DNA of 64,000 bases, taken from Ischnura elegans. Its lineage: Eukaryota; Arthropoda; Insecta; Odonata; Coenagrionidae. How positions within the stretch are numbered: position 1 is the first letter of the stretch; the number at the start of each line of letters is the position of its first letter. The notes under the pieces were generated by a model that saw only the letters and a program-made list of their open reading frames with translations, made no database searches and was not told the DNA's origin. The stretch is from positions 63,038,069-63,102,068 of the forward strand of contig NC_060254.1 of the NCBI RefSeq assembly GCF_921293095.1. Direction: 5' to 3'. The position numbers and the translations under genes are program-made. Of the stretch, positions 47,095 to 56,672 are shown one piece after another.

Positions 47095-47215
47095 TTTGTA
47101 GTTATACAATGCTCACCCGGTCGCACTTTGACTGGATTTCCTGACATATTACGAACGTCTATGAAAATTGAGTCGTCATCATGAAAAATTCCGGGTGAAT
47201 GTAGTAGAACTTCTT
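47095..47215 (+). repeat. Dispersed repeat, copy 1 (partner 49084-49190)
   Basis: TGCTCACCCGGTCGCA, TTTGACT, TTTCCTGAC.TATTA, ACGTCT and a CCCGGTGAATGTAG-like block occur in the same order and orientation in both copies, 2 kb apart. Copy 1 continues into the CGAAAC hairpin at 47254. Confidence 0.6.
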
Positions 47216-47253
47216 TATTTAAAGATGGCAGCACCTTTTTACAGTATTTCAAT

Positions 47254-47325
47254 GCGTACGACGCGTTTCGGCTCACAGAGCCATCATCTGGTACAATACG
47301 GTCTTATTGTGAGCTGAAACTTATT
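47254..47325. repeat. CGAAAC-type hairpin element
   Basis: Plus strand GCGTACGACGCGTTTCGGCTC; read on the minus strand it is a stem GGCTC-loop-GAGCC followed by GAAACGCGTCGTACGC. It has the same end as the foldback at 27797. A second, decayed arm (GAGCTGAAAC) follows. Confidence 0.55.
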
Positions 47326-47329
47326 CTTA

Positions 47330-48233
47330 TCTTGACCTCTTTGCCTCCCGCAACAATTTTAATAACCCATTGAAAAGACTATCTTTTTTTTACCCACCTT
47401 TTTGTATGTAATGTATATGTTGAAAATGGTTGTTATTTATGAGATTATATTTTGTCATGTTTTTATTATATTAAATAATTTATCTTGTTTATAAACCCAA
47501 GGTAAAGACCTCAGTGATGTTTCTTATAATAAAAATAAATTAATTTATTTTTCTATGAGTGAAATCCTTTGGAACATAATATGGATTTACAATGGTCTGC
47601 AAAGCAATATCATAGTAAACCATTTATACTACTAATAAGGGTAATTATCATCGTAGATAGTTAATAATAGACGTAAATGTAGCAACTTTATCATGCAAGA
47701 AATATGTAATAAGAACTGAATTGCTCCATTTAATAAAAAATGAACATTTAACGTATAAATAAACAAATCATATGGCTGTTTAATTTGAGTTGTAAAGAAA
47801 CCAGAGGCAAGTGCTAAGTAAAGAGCACATTCAAAAGGTATATGCACCGAAGAGACTGAGGAATCCGTGTACTCTATCAGTTTCGTTTGAAAAACCTGTA
47901 GTTGTTTTTTTTACCGAAACATACCATTCGCCCCGCTGTGCGACGGGCAAACGCCACTCTCTCCTCGCGGCATCCTCCGGAAGCATCGCACCCATGCTCG
48001 TGACATAGATCCATGCTCGTGTTACTTCCCTCGCGGCCGGCCCTTCCCCCAATTCTATTCGTGGACCATCACTCTTAGAGATGCACCTGGGCACGCACCC
48101 AGCATTTGTGTGGGAAGCACCTCGTTGCCGGTTCCCTTTGGAGGACACAAAATGCTACACGCTGTTTTCCATTTGTCGTGATGAATTTCGATTTTAGCAG
48201 AGTTTTATGAAATTTTACCCATATGTATGTTAC
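47330..48233. other. No gene recognised
   Basis: AT-rich to 47830, then a CpG-richer patch (about 47930-48140) with incidental ORFs on both strands. Confidence 0.35.
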
Positions 48234-48630
48234 ATAACATGGTATTTCCTGGAGTATAGGTCATTTATACAAAAGTTAGCAGCCAACGTTTCGATGTATT
48301 TTCTTAAATCATCTTCAGGGCTATGTTAGAAAAAGTGTGAAACAATATAAATTTTTTAAATATATTCCATTATATATTTGTATATTCCATTCTGTTCTTA
48401 TATATATGTTTATATATACATATTTCTTTAAATTATATTGTATTATATAAAAAAACAACCCAATTGTTCCTTCTTTATGTATAAATATTGTGTATCGTCT
48501 TATTCTCTGTATTTTATATTGTTTCACACTTTTTCTAACATAGCCCTGAAGATGATTTAAGAAAATAAATCGAAACGTTGGCTGCTAACTTTTGTATAAA
48601 TGACCTATACTCCAGGAAATACCATGTTAT
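48234..48630. mobile_element. Foldback with 118-bp arms, 117 of 118 identical
   Basis: The left arm 48234-48351 is the inverse of the right arm 48513-48630 with a single mismatch. The 161-bp spacer is AT/TATATA-rich and non-coding. Each arm contains CTGAAGA, a short A/T stem-loop and CGAAAC (right arm 48546-48552 and 48571-48576). Arms this similar indicate a recent origin or gene conversion. No clear target-site duplication at the outer ends. Confidence 0.8.
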
Positions 48631-48639
48631 ATATTTAAT

Positions 48640-49078
48640 AAGGTCAAGAAAAGGAAAAAAAAAATAATAATCACATGTAATTTTATAGAAATATTATTTT
48701 CTGAACGCTATGTCCAAAAAATCTCCACCATCGCAATTAAAGCATTCTCGCAGCATGGCCTGGAAATTTTTCCTAACCTCTCGTAGCATGATGACAGGTA
48801 TTGCCGCTATCTCGTCTGCAAGTCTTTGTTTGAGACCTTGGATGGTTCTGGGTGGACCGCTTTGAAAAAACCTCGTTTTTAGGTACCCTTCCACCGTAAT
48901 TCACCTTTTTGATAAGAGGCTTTGCACGCGAAGCCGCGCTGCTTTCCGGTCCAACGATCTCTGGCAACTGCAATGGCAGACGGTATAGTTGGTAACGCAT
49001 CACTCGCCCTCCACCTCACTACTTCGCAACTCCGTCTCAAGACCACCTATAATCATCCGGTTTAACTGGCGGACCCTG
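48640..49078 (-). pseudogene. Mariner/IS630-type transposon, internally deleted
   Basis: Reading the minus strand, a terminus TACAGGGTCCGCCAGTTAAA at 49078 leads to an N-terminal transposase piece (WTGKQRGFACKASYQKGE, about 48905-48958). This is followed almost directly, in another frame, by the C-terminal piece GYLKTRFFQS, PRTIQGLKQRLADEI and ending FLDIAFRK (48694-48894). In intact relatives these blocks are some 200 residues apart, so the whole DDE catalytic core is deleted. I see no matching terminus at the other end. Confidence 0.7.
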
Positions 49079-49083
49079 TATTA

Positions 49084-49190
49084 TGCTCACCCGGTCGCAA
49101 TTTGACTATTTCCTGACGTATTATCCACGTCTTCGAAAAGTATCTACCATCCCGAGGAATCCCGGTGAATGTAGGCGGCTACTTTTGATA
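49084..49190 (+). repeat. Dispersed repeat, copy 2 (partner 47095-47215)
   Basis: Begins immediately next to the transposon terminus at 49078, in the same orientation as copy 1. A further CGAAAC-type stem (GAGG...CTCCGAAAC) lies 150 bp on, near 49358-49374. Confidence 0.6.
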
Positions 49191-50277
49191 TTCACCTGTG
49201 TTTTAAGTACGTTTTTTATATTAATACCAGAACAGAGATACATTTTAATAATCAGAATATAGATCATTGTTTGCAAATATATCCTTAAAACTTCAAGTTG
49301 ATGTTATTGTTCTTAATGCCGCTTAGCTTAGTATTGTGATGTGATTATAGTCTCTTGAGGTAAACTCCGAAACGGCATCAGGTCACACTGTAATATGATG
49401 TGGAATTCACAGAATCCATCAGAATGTCAAGTTTTATTGCGGCGTTATCAAGTCTCTCTTGTCTAAGAAGTTATGAAGTCTTATTATGAAGTTTTTTCAA
49501 GTCGATTTTAGCGTCGTTGTTGATCTCGCATGCATTTTCTATGTAATCAATTCAATTCATCTTCAAACCTCTACATTTTTGGTTTCCCACATTAATATTA
49601 CCTTGATTCGAGAATTGCTTACCTTTAAATTTAGTCTATTTTGTGTCCCTCCACATTGTAAGTAAACAGAACGTTAAAAATAAACTTAGATTCTCTATCA
49701 CCATATTTTATTCTTCATTGCTACGTGCCCTAGGGAAAGGGCCTTTCAGAATATCTTTTGATAATGTCGCTTGATGCCGCCCGTTATTTATTGCCATGGG
49801 ATTCCGTGGTATTCCCCAACGAACGTGACAAAGCTCGTACATGGAACGTTTACGGTGTTTTCCTTCTCTTCGCCTTGGTGTTTTGTCGGCAGATTCAAAG
49901 AGCTTTTTTCCCCTCGCCGTAATGCGTGTCTTTTAAAGTCTTAACTTTTTCCCTATTCTGTATGAAATGTAGTCTCTGGGCGAGTAGAGTATGCTCACGA
50001 GAGGATAAATGTTCGTGGAAAGAACAGTTAGTTCATTATGCTCCTTTGAAAGCTTTCGTATCCCTTTAGGTTACGCATAAAAGTGAAAGGACGAAGAAAG
50101 TTTCTAGTTTATTGGCTATTGTTGATGCTCGCATGTGCTGTAAAATCTTCGCTTCTGTTTTATGACTTGAATCTCACCTGGACATCAGTTAAGTTCACGG
50201 AGTTAATTTTCTAACCGGAGATGTACGTAGTTGATCACTTTTCATAGAAAATATCACCAATCTTGCTTACGATGAAT
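49191..50277 (+). other. No gene recognised
   Basis: AT-rich; one CGAAAC-type hairpin near 49340-49380, otherwise no structure noted. Confidence 0.35.
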
Positions 50278-50285
50278 CGTAGAAG

Positions 50286-50545
50286 CAGTGGGGTAGCCAG
50301 GAATTTTGTTCGGGGGGTGGTCCAAAACCAGGGTGAAAATTTTTGAAAAACAAGGTACCAAGTAGAGGGTTTTAAACTAATTTTAACACTTTTCATAATC
50401 GAAAAAACTTCATTTGTCAAGGAAATATTTTGTAAATTCATGATTTTTCAATATTTTGCTTTCTTTTACGAAGAAAGGTAATTTGTGTTTTTATATTTCG
50501 AGGGGGGATCCGGACACCCGGGAACTCCCCCTCGCTACGCCACTG
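50286..50545. mobile_element. hAT-type MITE with perfect 8-bp duplication (family 2)
   Basis: A 260-bp element flanked by identical CGTAGAAG (50278-50285 and 50546-50553). Left end CAGTGGGGTAGCCAGGAATT with a G run inside; right end CCCCTCGCTACGCCACTG. The interior is AT-rich and non-coding. Termini are related to the elements at 2339, 6227 and 13652. Confidence 0.88.
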
Positions 50546-50553
50546 CGTAGAAG

Positions 50554-51303
50554 TTACTCCGAACGTGTTAATATATTTTTAGCGCTTACTTTGAAGTGTT
50601 TTAGTGTTCATTTTGCTGCTATTAATAGCTTTGGCTTATATTTGCTTACGCTATGCAGACTTCGCATTATCAAAAGTTCGCCCGTTTTGTTGCCCAAAAT
50701 TTGGTTCGTATTATTATTATCGTTTTCACTTCCCTCTTTATACATATTTTAAAAATTCTGTTAGATATTTTGTGTGCTTTTTCTTATATAAAATTGGCAC
50801 ACATGCTGTTGAAGCCACCTGTAAACTAATCTCCAAGCTCCATGCGTGTACGTTTCACAAATGGCATGCGATATAAACTTACGTGCTCAATCTCGTATGG
50901 AATTTTCCATAATGTCGTCAGTCATAGATTTAGTTTTTTTTTTTGAAAGAAAAGTGCTACTTAAAAATATGGTTCTCGTTTTCGCATCTCCGTATTCTTT
51001 CGAAAAGAACTCGATATGCTGCAAGGTTTTGGATGTTGTATCAGCATTGTAAAAGTATGTCTCTAATACCTCGAGTGAAGTGTCGAATTTAATTGCTGGG
51101 TGTGAGAATCATTGTTTTCTTTTGACTATTTGATATGGAACCTATTGTAAGTGCCTAAGAGGTTTTAATATCGTTCCTTTTGTGAGGTTTTTGAAGTCTT
51201 TAAAAAAGCACTGTCACCCTCCTTCTGAAAGTTGTTCCTCTCAATGTAATAATTATGTTAACCTGCTCTCACTCCTAGTCTAACCTTTCTCCTGATGATA
51301 GAT
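50554..51303 (+). other. No gene recognised
   Basis: T-rich plus strand, intron-like, ORFs incidental. Confidence 0.35.
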
Positions 51304-51428
51304 AAAGATATCGTACTGCCCATTTAATTTTATTTCTCTACTCTACTACAAATGTTTCGATTGGCTTGCAATTAGGTGATGTGTAGTAGAGTTGTGAAAG
51401 ATAATTAAGTGGGCAGTACGATGTCTTT
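51304..51428. repeat. Foldback with about 46-bp arms
   Basis: The left arm (AAAGATATCGTACTGCCCAT...CTCTACTACA, 51304-51350) is inverted at 51381-51428 with several mismatches. The central 30 bp carries ATTG-loop-CAAT followed by CGAAACAT on the minus strand, the stem-CGAAAC motif again. Confidence 0.65.
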
Positions 51429-51631
51429 GTGTATAATTAATATGCTGTTCCACGATATCTCATCGGCAAAAGTAGACTTTCTTTCTCTTGATATTGGCTG
51501 ATTTTGATGATGCAGGATAGATTTTTCAGTTACATAATTTTGGTTTGTTAAATAACTGTGAAAGTTGCATCGATTAGAATTAAGAGCAGTGTTCTTATAA
51601 CAGATAATGTGAGCTCTATGGCCTCAAAAGT

Positions 51632-51792
51632 GAAACAGTTAATGGTTTCCAATCGCCATAACATTAGGGATCACGTCGCAGGTACGAGAAAAATTCACAT
51701 AAACAAATACGAGGCAAGCCAACACAGTGATTTGGCTCGTACCTGCGATGTGATCCCTTCCGTTACGGCTATTGGAGACGATTTTCTGTTTC
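51632..51792. repeat. Foldback with about 57-bp arms
   Basis: The left arm 51632-51687 (GAAACAG...GGGATCACGTCGCAGGTACGAG) is inverted at 51736-51792, best matched near the 48-bp centre. The 115-codon ORF across it (51558-51905) is incidental. Confidence 0.65.
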
Positions 51793-54700
51793 AATTAGTA
51801 ATCTTAGTCTGTTTTTTAAATAATGGCTCGCAATTCTGTGTTGCTCACGTTTTTTTACGTCTTTGCCATGATATAATGGGTTTTAAGATGCATGTTAACT
51901 TATAGAGCGCGAGCAACGTACCGGTATTTGCATTTTCGCCTAGGTCCTAAATTGAAATTTGCACGCGTTAGTGACATAATGAGGTGTGTTCATTTCTCTC
52001 AATATTGGCAAGTAGCTCAACTTGTTATAACAGGTATTGATTCACGTCGGTCTCTATTGAATTAGCACATTTTCGTGAAGCTGTCGTAAGCATTTATGAG
52101 ATAGGAAACCGTTACAAGGTCACGTACGTGATCAAATCAATGGCTCTAATGATTTCGTGTTTGTGAAAGCGAAGTAAGCCGGCAGTAATTAATAAATAGT
52201 CAAATTTTAGAAGAATCACTCTTAGGCTGTTGATGATGCGGATGTTTTGTAACGTGAATGTTAATTATTTCTCAAAATAAATTTTGCCCCAGGAATGAAA
52301 TCCGATTTTAGAAAACCCAGGTCTTTGGTTTGAAAAATAATTTTTCGGGAAAAAGCAAGAAAAAGTCCATGTCAGGGATCTATTTGGTGTGACGCACGTG
52401 TCAATACTTCTTTCCGATTCTTTTTTCCAGCCTTGGACACTTAAGTGCCTTTGGTAATTTTTCCCTCCTCTCCAGCCTTTTCTCTTCCCGTTACAAGACC
52501 TTCTGTCTAAATCGGTCTTAATATACTGAAGGCGTAATTCTATATTTATTCTCTCCTCATTTTTTGCTTAGTGTCATTTCTCAACTAAGGTGATTTTATT
52601 TTCCGTCGCTGCTTTCTATCCCGTGTTATTTTTCCTCCTTTTCAATTTGTGCTAATTAATCTTCGCAACAGTATAAATCTGTCTGTAGTTCAAGGTATTT
52701 ACGAGGAAAATTCTAGGAATAGTGTTCCTTTGGTTTATTTTGCAATTGAGTATCTATTTTTAATCCGCTTTCTATTCCATTCCTATTTTATGCTTGTATC
52801 TGTTAATACGTTAGTGTTTTATAAAATACTCGGAACTCGAAGAGTGGTTACTTTCACCGGAGATATTCCTCTCGCAATTGCTATAAATTCTAAAATCTTT
52901 TTATTGATTTAATGGTTGTGTGACTTTGATATCAGAATTATCTCTATTAAATTCTAATCCTCTGCCTCAATGTGGTTCTAAAATTTTGTAAACTGGATGT
53001 AAAGAACTATCATCTCGTATTGTTCGTCACTGTATCCCGCCATTCATTATTTACACACTTAATATTTCATGTAATCAATCGTTGGTGTTAATTATTTTTT
53101 TAATGATTTGCTTGTATATTATTGCCCGTTTTCTATTTTTTTATTTTATATTTTTGCGTCTGTCATTAAAATGGGAGCTATTTCGAAAATACGAAGATGT
53201 TACTTTGTCATTTCGAGAAGTACGAAGTCGTATCTAAATAGGTTTTCCCTTGATTTTGGCTGAAAAAGAGGTGTAGGTTACTTAGAAATTGATAGATATA
53301 ATCAAGTAAAGCACTCTTAAATGCTTTGAGGCATGTAGTCGGGAGTTGTTTCATGCTCGGAGAAAGGAACTAATCTGCTATCAACCAATGCTTTCTCTGG
53401 ATTGATGAGCGGTGACTATGTTTTTATGCCATGGCTTTTGTTTTCGGCTGCTTTTGTGTATCAGGACTGTATTTTAAGCTGGTAATGACATAGGTGCTGA
53501 CGACCAGGGATACCGCAGTAATTTCTTCTTGAATGCTCACTCTCGCGTAGTAAAAATTTCTGTTACTGGATTATTATCATCCCGTATTAATTAGGAATGT
53601 AATTGTATGTTTATTTTGTATTATTAGTTCATCGTTTCTTAATTAATCGGAGCATACATTTATATTGAGGTTTTGTTTTGCAATAATTTGTTTTGAATTG
53701 CTACTGTTGATTTGGTGTGTGGTCTGCCATCATGAACACAAACGTTCATAACCTAATCTTAAAGAAGATTGATAACTGTTCTACGTGTGGAGCATTTCAG
53801 TCCAAATATTTAGGTATATACTTGTTGTGAAAGCTTCTAACGGGTAAGGAAGCTTTCCTCCATGCATGTGCATAATAACCATGTCATACATGTAGAGAAG
53901 TCTCTTCTTTCGACTCCGTCTGTGCCAGTACCTAAATGAAGTGAAAATTTCAGCAGCAATATTAGCGACAATGTTGATTCCGTAATAGCTTAGTTCATTG
54001 ATCAGTTTGGCAGGGGAATGTCGTTTAATTATGTATTTGTCCGTTTTCGTTCCGGATATGAACGCGAGGGAGATCTAGGTAATACAATCTCCGTCTCTAG
54101 TGTCTGAGGTACTATGCCTGGATTTAATATTTCCATGAAAATAAATCAAGGTTTCGAACGCGGCTGCATATGCGTCTGTATCGCATTTTAGTGAACGAAT
54201 TGTGAAATTGTTAAGTTCCATATTGCTTGCTTATATCCTCAGCAGGCAAATTCCCTCATATCTTCCGCATATCCACTTTCACTCCATTCATCCCGTGTCG
54301 TTAATCATATTTGGTTCCACTAATATAGAATGCTTCGTAATTTATCCCTGTGCCTTGCAATTCATTCATAGCCATTGCATAGCGCAATATCTTTTCTCTG
54401 TATCCCGTTGTTTTTCCATTAAACATTCATCTTGTAGATAGTGTTTGTTAAATGAAGTTTTTTGTTTATATTTTGTGTGAATCGCGCTTTGCTCTACGGA
54501 AATAAAGGCTTTTCCTGAAACAATAGCGGCATTTAATGCAGCTCATATTTGGGTTAGATTTAACGTTAAAGAAAATACAGTCCCCGATAGTATTTTTTGG
54601 CTGAAAAATATATGTGCACTCCATAATATTTCGGAATTAGTCAAATTCTAAACGTACTTCGTGGTGGCTGTGTGTCTTTGTTACGCAAGCGTTATGAAAA

Positions 54701-54829
54701 AATACTTAAATATAAAAACAAAATTTTGTCAGTTTGGCCATCTATGCTTTTTATCACTACCCAATTAATCAAGGCTATTGATTTCCCGCGAAAAGCATCA
54801 GAAATTTTAATGAATCTTAAAATGTCAAA
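51793..54829 (+). other. No gene recognised; T-rich plus strand
   Basis: Intron-like sequence with incidental ORFs and no bounded repeat noted. It ends where an A-run (about 54827-54837) marks the change in strand composition. Confidence 0.4.
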
Positions 54830-56403
54830 AAAAAAAGAACGGCTTTCTCTGGGGACGTGTCGATAAGATCTCTAGTAATAATTCCGCGGCAACACTGGAG
54901 ATTAAAGGACTCGAGAAAAGCGAATCGATCAGAAATAATAACTCCTCCAAATCGACGCGGCATTTATTATTTACCGTCAAGCTGAACTTAAGGCCAGACA
55001 AAATACAAAAAATATACGAAATGGACCACGCAGTTATAGATTTCAACAGAAGGACAGAAATTATCACCTCAATAATAAATGCCCATGCATTCACTTCTTT
55101 TCGATTACAATTCCTTAAATAAAACAAGTGCTTTTAAGCACAATCGCCTCAGCCCTGCCATCACCGAGGATTTTTGGAGAAGCCGATGCAATGTTTGGTT
55201 ACCCCGGTTCGAGTACCCAAATACCCGAAAACTATCTATTTTAATAAGGGGTGTATACTTAGTTACGAATCGGAATAAATACAGAACGTAAGCCTTACAC
55301 CCACCGGGTAAAAGAAAATGATTTCCCCACTGACAACTCCCAAATTTATGAGCACCTAAGGTTGGCAGCATATCTCTGGCCACTACGCAGTAGTTTCATG
55401 CATCTCCAAAAACAGCATTTTTTATCTTTCTGCGGGTTGATGATAAGACGGTAAAAACTCCCTGATGGCGTATCAATAATTTAGCACAAGATCTTCTTGC
55501 AATCGTCATTCCGTTTACGATACGATATCCAGACATCATTCTGCTAAGAGTTTCCAATTTTTTAAAATTTTTTCCAATGATATCTGTTCGCGAAATAAAT
55601 TTTACCCAATGCCACAACAGGAAAATGATAACTGAAATTTCGCAATAATATCTCTACTGGGATTACTACTAACTATAGCTCTACAACATACTGTGCAACC
55701 ACGACATAGGTTTCGCTGCTCTGCAGCATCATAATGTGACCGAATGAAAAAATAGCATAAATAGAGGTGTTGCTAATTCCCTTTCCTCAGTCCGGCGCCT
55801 CGATCCAACGTGGCACACGCAAAAAGTATCCTGGCATCCCCTGCCCTACTCCACTGCGACGACATCACGCGGTCGGATGAATGAAATCGCCGATTGGAGA
55901 GGAGTATGGGGGAGGGGGGGGGGGGGTGAGACATGCAAGCCGCGAAATATCAGAAATGATGGGCGACTGTTGGAGTAGGAAGTGGAGAGGGGAGATTTCG
56001 TGAGGGGCCTTATTGAGAAGGTAGGGAAACGAGCGGGTGCGGTAGAATGGGAGGCGGGGAGCGGTAGGGTCCGGGTGCGGCGTAAATCGATACGTGACGG
56101 CGGCGCCAACCCCTCCGGATGCGGGAGGCGCCGTCGGGGGATGCGGGAGGGAATACCTTGGTGGAGGGGGTGCGCGGGGAAAAGGTGGCATCCGTCCCCG
56201 AAGGATATCACCACCGACCCCGCACTCATCAGCAGGTCAGACTAGGTCAGGGATGTCGCTCCGCGAAGACACGGTGGCTCCGAAAGGACCCACGTATTTA
56301 TAACGGCATCCACCCGATTTACAGATCCCAGGGCTTAAACACATGTCATAATATTAAATTCTACCAAAATTCCAGTTTTTCCCACTGAAGTATTTCGACT
56401 ATA
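54830..56403. other. No gene recognised; A-richer plus strand, GC-rich patch
   Basis: Composition differs from the preceding 25 kb (plus strand richer in A). At 55850-56250 a GC-rich patch with a G run (about 55913-55926) and ATGCGGGAGG-like repeats gives overlapping ORFs on both strands; none has a motif. Confidence 0.35.
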
Positions 56404-56670
56404 CAGGGTGGAGAAAAATTGTCCTGAAAATTTAACCCTGGATAGCTGATGCCATTAGGAACCAAAATCACTAATATGTTTTGATAAAAAACGGACCATT
56501 CATAAACTATATGAACTTTGGGACAAACGCTCCGATTGGCCGCGAGTTTGTCCTGTTCCCGAATACTCTGGACATCTCATGACTTCGATAAACATCATTA
56601 GCAATTTTGAATTCTCCTGGCGTCAGCTATCCAGGGATAAAATTTCTTGAAATAATTTTACTCTATCCTG
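56404..56670. mobile_element. Mariner-type MITE with TA duplication
   Basis: A 267-bp element with ends CAGGGTGGAGAAAAATT and (inverted) CAGGATAGAGTAAAATT, bordered by TA on both sides (56402-56403, 56671-56672). The inverted match continues inward through CCCTGGATAGCTGA, giving arms of about 65 bp. CAGGGTG next to TA is typical of Tc1/mariner MITEs. Confidence 0.75.
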
Positions 56671-56672
56671 TA

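Noticed and set aside
48546-48583. Functional hammerhead ribozyme in the foldback arm
   Set aside because: The CTGAAGA and GAAA cores are present, but stem II needs an unpaired U or a U-G closing pair and no stem III with a proper NUH cleavage site could be built; kept only as a structural resemblance.
51558-51905. A 115-codon ORF
   Set aside because: Spans an inverted repeat, has no motif, and the two arms encode unrelated residues.
55846-56388. Proline- and arginine-rich ORFs on both strands
   Set aside because: Driven by G/C runs and short GC-rich repeats; no splice context or motif.
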